64,000 bases of DNA. Source: Torymus aiolomorphi. Lineage: Eukaryota; Arthropoda; Insecta; Hymenoptera; Torymidae. The DNA is taken from positions 97,163,300 to 97,227,299 of the forward strand of contig CM070876.1 in NCBI GenBank assembly GCA_036365515.1, read 5' to 3'. Below the pieces are notes generated by a model, which saw only the letters and a list, made by a program, of their open reading frames with translations, was not told the origin of the DNA and searched no databases. Below, in pieces: positions 21,944 to 33,200 of this stretch; the first letter of the stretch is position 1, and each line of letters opens with the position of its first letter. The translations under genes and the position numbers were made by a program.

Positions 21944-22930
21944 TGGCATGGGCCAAGTTGGCTCTGCCAGGAAGAATCAGCTTGGCCTTCTCAAGCAACC
22001 TTTATCCAAGAAACCAACCTTCCAGAAATGAGGGCTAAGATCACACTCACCGCAGCCAAGTCAAACTCAAGCAAAATGTGGGACATCATCGATCATTACT
22101 CATCACTCACTCAACTCATAAGAATAACTGGATGGGTAATGCTCGCATGTGATCGATTTAAGGCTAAAGGAAAAACTCACCATGAATTGAAACTCACTAC
22201 GGATTTACTCATCAAGGCAAAACTCTTTTGGGTCAAGAAAATTCAGCAGGTTCATTTACACTCAGAAATTGCTATACTGGAAAATTCTCAAGTCCCAAGA
22301 CACCATGTCTTCAACCGATTGACTGCCTACATAGACTCAACAGGAATTGTTCGAGTAGGAGGGCGGTTTCAAAAAACTCAACTCGATCATCACTCAAAAC
22401 ACCCAGCAATTATACCGCGGAGCAGTCAACTCACCACACTGATCATTCGGAACGCTCATCTCTCAACTCTGCACGGTGGCGCTCAACTCACTCTGGCACA
22501 CACTCGGCAGGAATTTTGGATAATCGGAGGCAGAGCACCGGTCAAGTCACATATTTTAGAGTGTGTGACTTGTGCAAGGTATCGGGCTCAACGGGCTCAG
22601 CAACTCATGGGGCAATTACCCGTGGCCAGGGTCACCCCATCACCACCTTTCACTCACACTGGGATCGATTACGCCAGCCCAATCACCATTAACTCATGGG
22701 AAGGACGTGGATCCAAAACATACAAATGCTGGATTTGTATCTTTGTGTGCTTCTCAACGTCAGCTGTTCACCTAGAACTGGTCAGTGACTACTCAACGGA
22801 CGGTTTCTTAGCGGCATATAGACGGTTCGCCTCAAGGAGAGGGATACCCTCCAGACTATACTCAGACTGTGGAACGAACTTCATCGGAGCAGCAAGGGAA
22901 CTGAAGACTATTCTCTCAACACCAACATGA
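21944..22930 (+). pseudogene. pol: BEL Pol: connection and integrase, first part
   Basis: Continues in the frame of the RT segment. It carries the zinc-binding part (HLSTLHGGAQLTLAHTRQEFWI and CVTCARYRA), then the integrase core with its first Asp in TGIDYASP and its second in YSDCGTNFIGA. A base-level frameshift near 22925 separates the last acid residue. About 28 residues upstream of residue 1 of the ATG-started frame are also in phase after the TAG. Confidence 0.8.
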
Positions 22931-22940
22931 AAACTCAATC

Positions 22941-23564
22941 TTGTACAACTCACTAGCCAACGAGGGAACCCAATGGATATTCAACCCACCTGCTGCACCT
23001 CACATGGGAGGCAAGTGGGAAGTAGTAGTGAAATCAGTCAAATTTCACCTGCGACGGACCATTGGGGACACTCAACTCACCTTTGAAGCTTCAGCGACCT
23101 TGCTCACTCAATTAGAAGCATTACTCAACTCACGGCCGCTAGAACCACTCAGTGAAGACCCAGAAGACATAAATGCACTCACACCCGGACACTTTCTCAT
23201 CGGCAAGGCATTGAACTCAGTGCCTGAACCAAGCTTACTCACCCTCAAGGAATCAAGGTTTTCCAAATGGCAACTCATTCAACGGATCACTCAGCAATTT
23301 TGGAAGCATTGGTCAACTCAATACCTTCAACGGCTTCAATCTATTTCAAAATGGCATCATCCCTCTCATGAGATAAAAGTGGGTTCCATGGTACTACTCA
23401 CGGATGAACACTCACCACCAAGCAAATGGCCACTCGCAAGAGTCACTCAACTTCATCCTGGAACTGACAATCTCACCAGAGTTGTAACAATAAAGACGGT
23501 CACCACTCAACTCACCCGCCCAATTGCAAAACTCGCCATCTTGCCAGTACCAATCGGAAATTAA
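22941..23564 (+). pseudogene. pol: BEL Pol: integrase, C-terminal part
   Basis: Displaced by one base from the previous segment. It contains HMGGKWE with the third catalytic acid, LRRTIG, LEALLNSRPL, the LTPGHFLIG box characteristic of BEL/Pao integrases, and a C-terminal WPLARV...HPG module. It ends with TAA 29 bp before the 3' LTR, with a purine-rich tract (GGCGGGCGGAA) just before the LTR. Confidence 0.82.
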
Positions 23565-23593
23565 ATCAACCTGGCGGTTGATGGCGGGCGGAA

Positions 23594-23687
23594 TGTTTGG
23601 GAATTCAATAATTTGAATTCCCGCGGTTACACTCAGCTCGGCACGACTCACGGCGGTGCCACGGCGTGGCAGCACCTCGCGGCCTCC
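23594..23687 (+). repeat. BEL 3' LTR, left fragment
   Basis: Same start as the 5' LTR, TGTTTGGGAATTC, running 94 bp to the CTCC target site (23684-23687), where the Gypsy element interrupts it. Confidence 0.9.
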
Positions 23688-23938
23688 TGTAGGGACTGCG
23701 ATGTTCCCTCTCACTCTAACTGCGAGAGTGGGGGAAGCAGCCATGTTGCGCTCGGCGAGAAGCGGCCTGCGCGCCGCAGTCGTTGCTCAGAGTTACGAGC
23801 ATCCGGACGTCCGTCCGCTGTACACCCCCTTTGTACTTTCAATAAACCTCGTTGCTGTTACTCCTCGACTCATCATTACTCTCTCCTCTCCCCTTCCTTT
23901 CCTGGAACTAGGAGAGCCGTGGGGCTAGGATCTCCACA
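23688..23938 (+). repeat. 5' LTR of the CsRn1-type element
   Basis: 251 bp, TGTAGGGACTGCGAT to CTCCACA. It contains TTTCAATAAACC with a polyadenylation signal at 23841-23846. Differences from the 3' LTR are single-base changes only. Confidence 0.92.
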
Positions 23939-23939
23939 T

Positions 23940-23958
23940 TGGTGACCCCGACTATCAG
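23940..23958 (+). other. Primer-binding site, tRNA-Trp type
   Basis: TGGTGACCCCGAC follows the LTR after one base. The first 13 bases are complementary to the 3' end of insect tRNA-Trp, the primer known for the CsRn1 clade; the following six bases do not match. Confidence 0.7.
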
Positions 23959-25018
23959 CCGAGGGGAAGGCAAGTCGGTGCCTGCCGCGGCGTGTTCCGC
24001 CGCCACTGCTTTCGCCCGTGGCACGTGCATCCAGTGCCGCACCACAAGCCTCGGCGAGTCTTGCGGCACTTCGCCGCACAGGAGAATTTTTCTCTCGCCC
24101 CTATGCGTGCTGGCACGCCGGCGCATACGGGAAACCACGACGTGTGCGTGCTGGTACGCCGGCGCACACGTGAAAAATCAACGGCCTAGAGCCTTTAGCG
24201 CAACTGCGCAATCATCGTGCCTCGTCGAGCCATCTCCGAGGCATCGCAGCTTTCTTCAGCAGATCTCCAGGTGCGTACTTGCGTGAAGCCATCGTCACCG
24301 GCGCCTTCAAACGCACCTGTTGAGCAACGTAAGTCAGATCTCCGGGTGCGGCCTTGCGTGAAGCCACCGTCACCGGCGCCTTTTCTACCGCACCCGCCGA
24401 GCACCGGGAGGTGAGCTCCTGCAGCCGTAGCACCTCGTCGAGTCTTCTCCGAGGCGGGCAATCTTCAGTCCCCAATCATTGCGTTAAGGTATGCGTGCGG
24501 GTAATTAGCGTGCGTGCGCCTTCTCATCTCCGAGAAGTGTTTACGTTCTCTCGGCCTTCCGGGAATCGTCGTCGCGCGGCGCGTGTTTACTCGCGAGATT
24601 TCGAATTCCGCAAATTCGCGCGCAACGGTCTCGTATTCTGAGAACGGGCGGCCATCTTGGCGGCCATTTTGACTTTCGCGCGCTATCGTGTTTTCAAGCC
24701 CGCTCTCGTGCAAGGTGAGACGAAAAACCTTTTAGTATTTTTGAGGCACGCGAATTATATTTTTTCAATTTTATTAAATTCATGCGTTTCTTAGTCACAT
24801 GCTTTAATAAAATTCCTTAAAATTTTTTTTTTAAGCGGAAAGGTGATCTTTTAGCTTTTTACGCAGTTCATGAAAATTTTAATACCTAGTTTTAAATTTT
24901 AGATTAGGTTAGCTTTAAAACCATTGTTTGTGCCTACGAGCACTAACTAGGAGTTTGTGATACGCAGCGGCGTAAGGCAATTTAGGCTCGCGTACGTTTT
25001 GTTCTTCCTTTCATCAAG
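23959..25018 (+). other. Long GC-rich leader of the CsRn1-type element
   Basis: About 1.06 kb between primer site and gag ATG. The first 650 bp are GC-rich with imperfect internal duplications (CGTGCGTGCTGGTACGCCGGCGCA units near 24100-24170; TCTCCRGGTGCG and GAAGCCAYCGTCACCGGCGCCTT units near 24260-24380). The rest is AT-rich. No conserved coding frame is evident; a packaging or ribosome-entry role is possible but not shown. Confidence 0.5.
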
Positions 25019-25594
25019 ATGCCGGACAACACAGAGATCACTGTGGAGTCTCTGCAGCAGGAGTTGCAAGCTCTCAGGCAACAGTTCTCGGGGCTCAATA
25101 CACGACCGCCGACCAACGCGGCCCCCGCCCCGACGGTAAATGCGATTTACCGGCAACCAAAGATCGCTTCATTTTCTCGCGATAATCCCGCAGCATGGCT
25201 TGCGCAAGCTGAGATTACTCTCAGAAACGCTGGTATTACGGCGGGTGCGACCAAAGCGGATTTCATTGCCGAAAAACTAGACATGGAAGCATTCGAGATC
25301 ATTAGGAATATTGTCACTGCGGAAACTCGTCCCGCGGATGTTTTCGAGCAGGTAAAGAAGCGTTTAATCGATACTTACGGCGCCTCCGCCGAAGCGCGCC
25401 TGCGTTTGTTTATGAAAGGTCAAGTCTCCACAATCGGTAAGCCATCTCTCATTCTAAGTCGCTTACATGCCCTTAATACACGCGCGACTGATGACATGAT
25501 ACGCTCCGTCTTTCTAGACCAATTACCTACGCAGTGCAAAGCCACACTTGCAATCTCGGAGGTAACAGAGCTCCATAAATCAACAAATCAATAA
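25019..25594 (+). pseudogene. gag: CsRn1-type Gag, N-terminal part
   Basis: 191 codons from an ATG. A coiled segment (ESLQQELQALRQQFSGL) precedes the capsid domain, with PKIASFSRDNPAAWLAQAE, FIAEKLDMEA and LRLFMKG motifs usual for this Gag type. The frame is lost around 25570-25600, where AAATCAACAAATCAATAAATC looks like a small slippage expansion that shifts the phase and creates TAA. Confidence 0.8.
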
Positions 25595-25613
25595 ATCAAG
25601 CTCAACAAATCAA

Positions 25614-25940
25614 ATGCAGATCTCGAGTGCTGCTCATCCCCAAATTCACGCTGTTTCTTCAAATCAGTCGACTCCAGCTTCCCTTGAAGCTCTTGTCAAG
25701 CGTTTTAATCGCTTCGAAAAAAAGTTTGAGGCATTTGCTAGAAAGGTAGATGATATCTCAGGATCTTCAAAAGATTCACCCTGCTCTGAATCCAAGGGCA
25801 GGTCTAGGCGCGATCGCTCTTCCAGTCGTGATTCTTCAGGCTTATGCCTCGCGCATAGGAAATATCCCAACAGCCCGCGCTCATGCAGGGATTGGTGTTC
25901 CAAATTTTCTGATTGGCAAAAACAAAATCCAAAAAACTAA
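25614..25940 (+). pseudogene. gag: CsRn1-type Gag, C-terminal part with CHCC motif
   Basis: One base out of phase with the N-terminal part. A Lys/Phe-rich helix is followed by a basic Ser/Arg stretch and the motif C-X2-H-X9-C-X3-C at residues 78-95, diagnostic for CsRn1-type nucleocapsids. Its last 28 bases overlap the protease frame (-1 phase), the normal gag-pol overlap. Confidence 0.75.
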
Positions 25941-26533
25941 CTCAACCTTCTGTTGAGGAGACGTCTTCAGAAGGCCCGCGTTTATCCAAACGTCTTCATG
26001 TGCGTGATCGTATCTCGGGCAAGTCGTTCCTTATCGACACTGGTGCGGACATATCGCTCGTTCCAGCAAATCCTAAGGCTTGCGGCAAGCCCAGCTCCTT
26101 CAAGCTTTTCGCAGCGAATAATTCGTTAATTAGTACTTATGGCGAATCGATGCTCACGCTTCCTCATCCCATCATCGGTGCCGATCTATTATCTCACTAT
26201 GACCTTCTCGTCGACCTAAAGAGAAATCGTCTTGTCGATCCGGCCACGAATGTGTACTCTCTCGCGGTTGTAAAAGACGTTTCATTTGACTCTGTATTTG
26301 CAGTTGTTCCGGGCTCAGAGTGCGCAAAGATTCTCGCTGATTTTCCGGAGATCACGGGCGTCTCAAAACCCACAGTCCCCAGAAACAGCGACGTTTTTCA
26401 TCATATCTTAACCTCTGGCCCCCCTGTTTCGGAACGTCCACGTAGGCTGGCCCTGAACAAACTCAAAGCGGCAAAAGCCGAATTTGATGCTTGGATTGAG
26501 GCTGGCATCTGCCGCCCCTCCAGCAGCCCTTGA
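25913..26533 (+). pseudogene. pol: CsRn1-type Pol: aspartic protease
   Basis: Protease active site FLIDTGADISLVP near residues 39-51 and a substrate-flap segment KLFAANNSLISTYG. The stretch that normally separates this from the PIIGADLLSHYDLLVD motif is missing, an apparent in-frame deletion of some 20-25 residues. TGA at 26531-26533 stands where the conserved Trp of the SSPWASPLH junction belongs, a one-base change, and the frame continues in phase into RT. Confidence 0.8.
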
Positions 26534-29029
26534 GCAAGTCCCCTCCATATGGAGTTGAAAAAGGACAACAGTTGGAGACCCTGTGGTGACTATAGGCGCT
26601 TAAACGCTGCCACAGTCCCAGATAAGTACCCAACTGCTCATATTCACGATTGTAACAGTAACCTTCATGGTAAGAAGATCTTCTCGGCGCTTGATCTTCA
26701 CCAAGCGTTCAATCAGATTCCTGTTGCCCCTGAAGACATTCCGAAAACGGCCATTATAACCCCGTTCGGTCTTTTTGAATTTATGTATATGACCTTTGGT
26801 CTCCGCAATGCCAGTCAGACCTTTCAGCGTTACATCAATAGCGCGCTAGGCGACTTGGATTTTGTATATCTTTATATCGATGATATCCTCATTGCGTCGT
26901 CTTCTCTTGAAGAACACTATTCTCATCTTCGCATGGTCTTCGAACGACTTAAGAAGTTTCATCTTCGCTTGAACGTTGAAAAATGTACCTTTGCTGTTGA
27001 AGAATTAGAATTCTTAGGATACCTAGTGAATGGTGAAGGCGTTCGCCCCATTCCTAGTAGGGTTGAAGCTATTTTAAGCTTCCCCAAACCCCAAACTATA
27101 GCAGAACTTCGTAGGTTTGTCGGCACCGTAAACTTTTACCGCCGTAACATGCCTCGCGCCGCGACTTCACAAGCCCCTCACAACGCTCTTTTTAGCGATT
27201 CTCGCAAGAACGATAAACGTCCCGTTCCGTGGACGCCTGAAGCGGAGGAAGCCTTTGTCCGCGTAAAGGAGGAATTATCAGCAGCGGCTCTGCTTGTACA
27301 CCCCCGCGTTGGTGCGGAAGTACGCATCGTCTCTGATGCTTCCGATTCCGGAATGGGTGCTGCTCTCGAACAGCTTTCCCTCACCGGAATTTGGGAAACT
27401 TTAGCTTTCTTTTCGAAAAAGTTCCCTCCTTCTCAGCGGAAGTACAGTGCATATGACCGCGAGCTCACGGCCATATACGAAGCTGTAAAATACTTCTCGT
27501 TTTTGATTGAAGGCAGAGACTTCAAGATCTTAACAGATCATAAACCCCTCATTTATGCTTTCATGCAAAAGTCCGATAAGGCGTCTCCGCGGCAAACTCG
27601 TCAGCTGTCCCTTATCGCACAATATACCACCCAAATTGAGTACATCAAAGGCACTGAAAACACAGTTGCTGACTCACTCTCTCGGGTAGAGTCCATCCGA
27701 CTCCCCGTAGAGATCAACCTTAATGAGCTTGCTGAGAAACGGGAAGCCGATGAGCAGCTCAAGGCCATTCGCGAGTCTTCAGACTACCCGCTCTCTTTGA
27801 AGCGTATTCAATGGGGCCCTGCTCATAATACCATCTTTTGCAAAATCACTGGTGAAGCCATTCACCCGTACATCCCTGAGTCCCTTCGTGAAACGGTGTT
27901 TAACATGTTTCATAAGCCTGCTCATCCAGGCCCGAAAGTCACCGATCGACTCATTTGGCAATGTTACGTATGGCCAAACATGCACCGTGACATACCGCGT
28001 CTTTGTAAAAACTGTTTAGACTGTCAGCAGTCAAAAATTTCTCGTCATGTCAAACTTGTACCCGACAAGTTCGTCGCACCCGATGGTCGTTTCGACCATG
28101 TGCACATTGATCTAGTCGGTCCCCTACCTAATCGTAATGGTTTCGGATACATTCTCACCATGATTGATCGTTTTTCGTGCTGGGTTGAGGCCACTCCCCT
28201 ACGCGAAACTTCTGCACAAACGGTTGCTAGAGCACTCTATGACACCTCGGTCTCTCGCTATGGTGCTCCAAAGGTCATCACTTCTGATCAGGGTTCTCAA
28301 TTTGAATCGCGCTTATTCACGGCCCTTTTGTCCCTAAGATGTTGCGAGCGTATCCGCACTACCGCGTATCACCCTGCGGCGAATGGCCTAATCGAACGTT
28401 GGCACCGTACCTTTAAAGCGGCGATCATGTGTCATGTGGACAAGGACTGGACGCGTACGCTTAGTACAGTATTATTAGGATTACGTTGTCATCTCCGTCA
28501 GGACACGAATGCGTCTCCTGCGGAATTTGTATTTGGCACTACCTTGCGTCTACCAGGTGAGTTCTTCCTCCCTGAAGACTTCACGCCTGATCCAAATTTC
28601 TTTATTGAAGAATTCCGCGAATATATGCGTCAAGTCCGTCCAGTCCCTGTCGCACATAACTATAAGAAACGTGCATTTTGTTTCAAAGATTTATATACTT
28701 GCTCTCATGTATTTATGCGTAATATGGCCAAAAAGTCATTAGAGAGGCCTTACACTGGCCCCTACAAAGTATTAAAGCGTCCGTCTGATCGCGTCTTCGA
28801 TATAGAAATTAATGGCGCGTCACGCAGTGTATCCGTGGAGCTTTTAAACCCTGCCTATGTAATCCGTGACGATCTCCCTGAAGTGCCTGCCGGTGGTATC
28901 TTAAATGGCAATCAGCCCTCCACTGTTGATCGACCAGTATTAAAGACTTACTCTAGAAAAAAGGTATTTTTGCTCCTGCAACCAAAGCGTAACGCAACTG
29001 TGATTTACAGCAATACTCTTAGTCTGTAA
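26534..29029 (+). CDS. pol: CsRn1-type Pol: reverse transcriptase, RNase H, integrase
   Basis: In phase with the protease. Counting from the Met at 26549, RT has [13 protein letters not shown] and the catalytic YIDD at residues 109-112, RNase H has [27 protein letters not shown] and VADSLSR, and integrase has His residues (HKPAHPG) plus CKNC, then Asp in HIDLVGP, Asp in TSDQGSQF and Glu in NGLIERWHR. It closes with GPYKVLKR and a basic tail, as in the family. No internal stop over 826 codons. It ends 82 bp before the 3' LTR. Confidence 0.88.
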   Translation, partial: ASPLHMELKKDNSWRPCGDYRRLNAATVPDKYPTAHIHDCNSNLHGKKIFSALDLHQAFNQIPVAPEDIPKTAIITPFGLFEFMYMTFGLRNASQTFQRYINSALGDLDFVYLYIDDILIASSSLEEHYSHLRMVFERLKKFHLRLNVEKCTFAVEELEFLGYLVNGEGVRPIPSRVEAILSFPKPQTIAELRRFVGTVNFYRRNMPRAATSQAPHNALFSDSRKNDKRPVPWTPEAEEAFVRVKEELSAAALLVHPRVGAEVRIVSDASDSGMGAALEQLSLTGIWETLAFFSKKFPPSQRKYSAYDRELTAIYEAVKYFSFLIEGRDFKILTDHKPLIYAFMQKSDKASPRQTRQLSLIAQYTTQIEYIKGTENTVADSLSRVESIRLPVEINLNELAEKREADEQLKAIRESSDYPLSLKRIQWGPAHNTIFCKITGEAIHPYIPESLRETVFNMFHKPAHPGPKVTDRLIWQCYVWPNMHRDIPRLCKNCLDCQQSKISRHVKLVPDKFVAPDGRFDHVHIDLVGPLPNRNGFGYILTMIDRFSCWVEATPLRETSAQTVARALYDTSVSRYGAPKVITSDQGSQFESRLFTALLSLRCCERIRTTAYHPAANGLIERWHRTFKAAIMCHVDKDWTRTLSTVLLGLRCHLRQDTNASPAEFVFGTTLRLPGEFFLPEDFTPDPNFFIEEFREYMRQVRPVPVAHNYKKRAFCFKDLYTCSHVFMRNMAKKSLERPYTGPYKVLKRPSDRVFDIEINGASRSVSVELLNPAYVIRDDLPEVPAGGILNGNQPSTVDRPVLKTYSRKKVFLLLQPKRNATVIYSNTLSL

Positions 29030-29111
29030 GTGCTATTGAGCGCTCTAGGTATAGTCATATTTATATTATATTTTTAAATTTATGTACTTCGTTGGCACTT
29101 GGGGGGGAGTG

Positions 29112-29362
29112 TGTAGGGACTGCGATCTTCCCTCTCACTCTAACTGCGAGAGTGGGGGAAGCAGCCATGTTGCGCTCGGCGAGAAGCGGCCTGCTCGCCG
29201 CAGTCGTTGCTCAGAGTTACGAGCATCCGGACGTCCGTCCGCTGTACACCCCCTTTGTACTTTCAATAAACCTCGTTGCTGTTACTCCTCGACTCATCAC
29301 TACTCTCTCCTCTCCCCTTCCTTTCCTGGAACTAGGAGAGCTGTGGGGCTAGGATCCCCACA
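29112..29362 (+). repeat. 3' LTR of the CsRn1-type element
   Basis: 251 bp, preceded by the purine tract GGGGGGGAGTG. Polyadenylation signal AATAAA at 29265-29270. Five substitutions from the 5' copy. Confidence 0.92.
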
Positions 29363-29366
29363 CTCC

Positions 29367-30287
29367 CGGCGGAACAGCCGGGACACTACACTGATTAACA
29401 AGGTATATTCGCGCTATTTCGGTCTCTCTCGCGCTCTCACATGTAAATGTGAGAGGAATTAATTTGATTCGCGAAGTGAATCGTCAAGACCAAGAAGAAG
29501 GAAGTGGATCAAGGCCTCGCTCTCTTTTTCATCAGCCGTGCCACGAGGAGAGTCTCTCCGCTGCGCACCTGCAAAATCTCATCGGTTGTTCTCAAGTTTT
29601 TCACTGGCTCAACTCAACACTGGATCAAATCTAACAGGCTCTACTCAATCTCTCACTGAAACTCACATCACTCCTCACTCACGCAATACTCAAGGTGCAA
29701 CGACGATTAGTAAAATCGACTCTATTGCAAGGTAAAAACTCTCACCATACTAGAGGTTATGTTGCCAACCACGTGTTGGCACCGGCGGCAAGTGTAACAG
29801 TGAACATGTGTGAATTAGCAAAACTCAAGGCAGCAATTCAATTACAATTGTTTGCCATTCCTCATTTTTGACAGCTTTATTGTGCGTGAGCCCAGGAGGG
29901 AATTTAAGGAAAAACTCAAGGAACTCTCAACCGACAATATCATTACACTCGAAGAGATACTCAAATATCACAGGTTAGTTGTCCCTAGTGAGAGACTACT
30001 ACTCCATTATTGACAGCACTCATATTTTGGCATTGCTGACACACTACTCACCTACAACTTATTCAAAGAAATGTTTAAACTCCCTTTGTGATTTATGTTA
30101 ATTATTGAACAGATTTTGAATTTATTAGTCGACGTTGAAATGTATTTATGAACCAAATTTGTAATTTATTTAAGAAGTTACTTTTGTGCATATAATTTCT
30201 ACTTTCAATTTACTTCTGTGTGTGAATTAAATTTATTTTAACACCTACAGCATGATTACTCACATATCATTATGGCTTACTCAACCA
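29367..30287 (+). repeat. BEL 3' LTR, right fragment
   Basis: Picks up after the duplicated CTCC (29363-29366) and follows the 5' LTR to its end, CTCAACCA. With the left fragment it makes a 1015-bp LTR, against 1018 bp for the 5' copy; the main indel is a 3-base deletion near 30070. Confidence 0.9.
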
Positions 30288-30292
30288 GTACG

Positions 30293-33200
30293 GCTTAAAG
30301 TATGGCTGAAAGTATGGCTTAATGTATGGCTGAAAGTATGGCTTAAAGTATGGCTGAAAGTATGGCTTACAGTAAAAGGCATGAGCTGAGCCAAAGTCAA
30401 TATAAACATATGAAGTATTTCCTAAGGCAAGTGTAAGATTCCTATTTTTACACGAACATTGACAGAAACTAATCTAAAGTTCATTTTAAGATTTCTGCGA
30501 TGGTTGTGACAAGCTTTTTCTAAAGTATGGCTGAAAGTATGGCTTAAAGTATGGCTTAAAGTATCGCTGAAAGTTATCGTTCAGATTCCGTAAGTAGATC
30601 GTAGTATTCGTATTATTTCCACAACCTTGACTGAAATTCACCTAAATTTTGTATTAAGTTTCCTAAATTTTGTATTAAGTTTCCCGTGAGTAGAAGGAAT
30701 TTGATAGTTCTTTTCCGAAACTTTACCGAAACTTAACATTAATCTTGTATTATGTTTTACTTAATTTAATCGTAAGACTTCAATTCGGCTTTCCAAACTT
30801 TAAAAGAGATGTGCCGAGCCAAAGTTAATATAAACATATGAAGTATTTCCTAATGCGAGTGTAAGATTCCTATTTTTACACGAACATTGACAGAAACTAA
30901 TCTAAAGTTCATATTAAGATTTCTGCGATGTTTGTGACAAGCTTTTTCTAAAGTATCGCTGAAAGTACGGCTTAAAGTATGGCTTAAAGTATCGCTGAAA
31001 GTTATCGTTCAGATTCCGTAAGGAGATCGTAGTATTCGTATTATTTCCACAACCTTGACTGAAATTCACCTAAATTTTGTATTAAGTTTCCTAAATTTTG
31101 TATTAAGTTTCCCGTGAGTAGAAGGAATTTGATAGTTCTTTTCCAAAACTTTACCGAAACTTAACAGTAATCTTGTATTATGTTTTACGTAATTTAATCG
31201 TAAGACTTCAATTCGGCTTTCCAAACTTTAAAAGAGATGTGCTGAGCCAAATTTAATATAAACATATGAAGTATTTCCTAATGCGAGCGTAAGATTCCTA
31301 TTTTTACGCGCACATTGACGGAAACTAATCTGAAGTGCATATTAAGTTTCTTGTCGATGGTTGTGACAAGCTTTTTCTAAAGTATGGCTGAAGGTATGGC
31401 TTTATGTATGGCTGAAAGTATGGCTGAAAGTATGGCTTGAAGTATGGATGAAAGTATGGCTTAAAGTATGCCTTAAAGTATGGCTTAAAGTATGAATGAA
31501 AGTATGGCTTAAAGTATGGATGAATGTATGGCTTAAAGTATGGCTTAAAGTATGGCTGAAAGTATGGCTTAATGTATGGCTGAAAGTATGGCTTAAAGTA
31601 TGGCTGAAATTATGGCTTAAAATATGGCTGAAAGTATGGCTTAAAGTATGGATGAAAGTATGTTTTAAAGTATGGCCTAAAGTATGGCTTAAAGTATGGC
31701 TGAATGTATGGCTTCAAGTATGGCTGAAAGTTAACGTTTAGATTCCGTAAGGAGATCGTACTATTCGAATTATTTTCACAACCTTGACTGAAATTTACAT
31801 AAATTTTTTGTATTAAATTTCCCGTAACTAGAACGTATTTATCATTATTTTCCCAAACATTACCGAAACATAAAATTAACCTTGTATGATGTTTTACGTA
31901 ACTTAATAGTAAGACTTCAATTCGGTTTTCCAAACTTTAAAAGAAATGAACTGAGCTAAAGTTAATATAAACATATGAAGTATTTCCTAAGGCGAGTGTA
32001 AGATTCCTATTTTTACACGAACATTGACGGAAACTAATCTGAAGTGCATATTAATTTTCCTGTTGATGTTTCTGAGAAGCTTTTTCTAAAGTATGGCTGA
32101 AGGTATGGATTAAAGTATGGCTGAAAGTATCGCTGAAAGTATGGCTTGAAGTATGGATGAAAGTATGGCTTAAAGTATGGCTTAAAGTATGGCTTAAAGT
32201 ATGGCTTAAGGTATGAATGAAAGTATGGCTTAAAGTATGACTGAAAGTATGGCTGCAAGTATGGCTTGAAGTATGGATGAATGTATGGCTTAAAGTATGC
32301 CTTAAAGCATGGTTTAAAGTATGAATGAAAATATGGCTTAAAGTATGGATGAATGTATGGCTCAAAGTACGGCTTAAAGTATGGCTTATAGTATGGCTTA
32401 AAGTATGGATGAAATTATGACTGAAAGTATGGCTTAAATTACGGCTTAAAGTATGGCAGAAAGTATGGCTTAAAGTATGGCTGAAAGTATGGCTTAAATT
32501 ATGGCTCAAAATATGTCTTAAAGTATGGCTTAAAGTTATCGTTTAGATTTCGTAAGGAAATCTTAGTATTCTAATTATTTCCACAACCTTGACTGTAATT
32601 CACCTAAATTTTGTATTACGTTTCTTGTGAGTAGAACGTATATATCATTATTTTCGCAAACTTTTCCGAAACTTAAAATTGACCTTGTATGATGTCTTAC
32701 GTAATTTAATCGTAAGATTTAAATTCGGTTTTCCAAACTTTAAAAGAGATGAGCTGAGCCAAAGATAATATAAACATATGAAGTATTTCCTAAGGCGAGT
32801 GTAAGATTCCTATTTTTACACGAACATTGACGGAGACTAATCTGAAGTTCATATTAAGTTTCCTGTCGATGGTCGTGACAAGCTTTTTCTAAAGTATGGC
32901 TTAAAGTATGGCTGAAAGTATGGCTTAAAGTATGGCTGAAAATATGTCTTAAAGTATGGCTGAACGTTATCGTTTAGATTTTGTACTGAGATCGTAGTAT
33001 TCTAATTATTTCCACAACCTTGACTGTAACTCACCTAAATTTGTATTACGTTTTTCGCGAGTAGAACGTATACATCATTATTATCCAAAACTTTACCAAA
33101 ACTTACCATTGACCTTGTATGATGTTTTACGTAATTTAATCGTAAGATTTCAATTCGGTTTTCCAAACTTTAAAAGAGTTGATCTGAGAAAAAGTTTATA

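Larger units (their letters stand above)
23688..29362 (+). mobile_element. CsRn1-type Ty3/Gypsy retrotransposon nested in the BEL LTR
   Basis: Flanked by the 4-bp target duplication CTCC (23684-23687 and 29363-29366). Two 251-bp LTRs differ at 5 positions. The primer site matches tRNA-Trp for 13 bases, and Gag has a C-X2-H-X9-C-X3-C motif instead of the common CCHC; both are recognised hallmarks of the CsRn1 clade. One frameshift in gag and a single nonsense codon at the protease-RT junction are the only obvious breaks, with a probable in-frame deletion in the protease. Confidence 0.9.
17028..30287 (+). mobile_element. BEL/Pao LTR retrotransposon (interrupted by a Gypsy insertion)
   Basis: Two matching LTRs begin TGTTTGGGAATTC and end in CA. 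The flanking target duplication is GTATG on the left (17023-17027) and GTACG on the right (30288-30292), both within the satellite repeat. The internal region encodes Gag with a DUF1759-type domain, protease, reverse transcriptase, RNase H and integrase in BEL order. Several stops and frameshifts make it inactive. The 3' LTR is split by the element at 23688-29362. The two LTRs differ at about 36 of 1015 aligned positions by hand count. Confidence 0.92.

Noticed and set aside
23594..23687. Short solo LTR at 23.6 kb
   Set aside because: It is the left piece of the BEL 3' LTR, continued at 29367 after the nested element.
23908..24475. Several overlapping minus-strand frames
   Set aside because: They are chance frames in the GC-rich leader of the CsRn1-type element and overlap one another.
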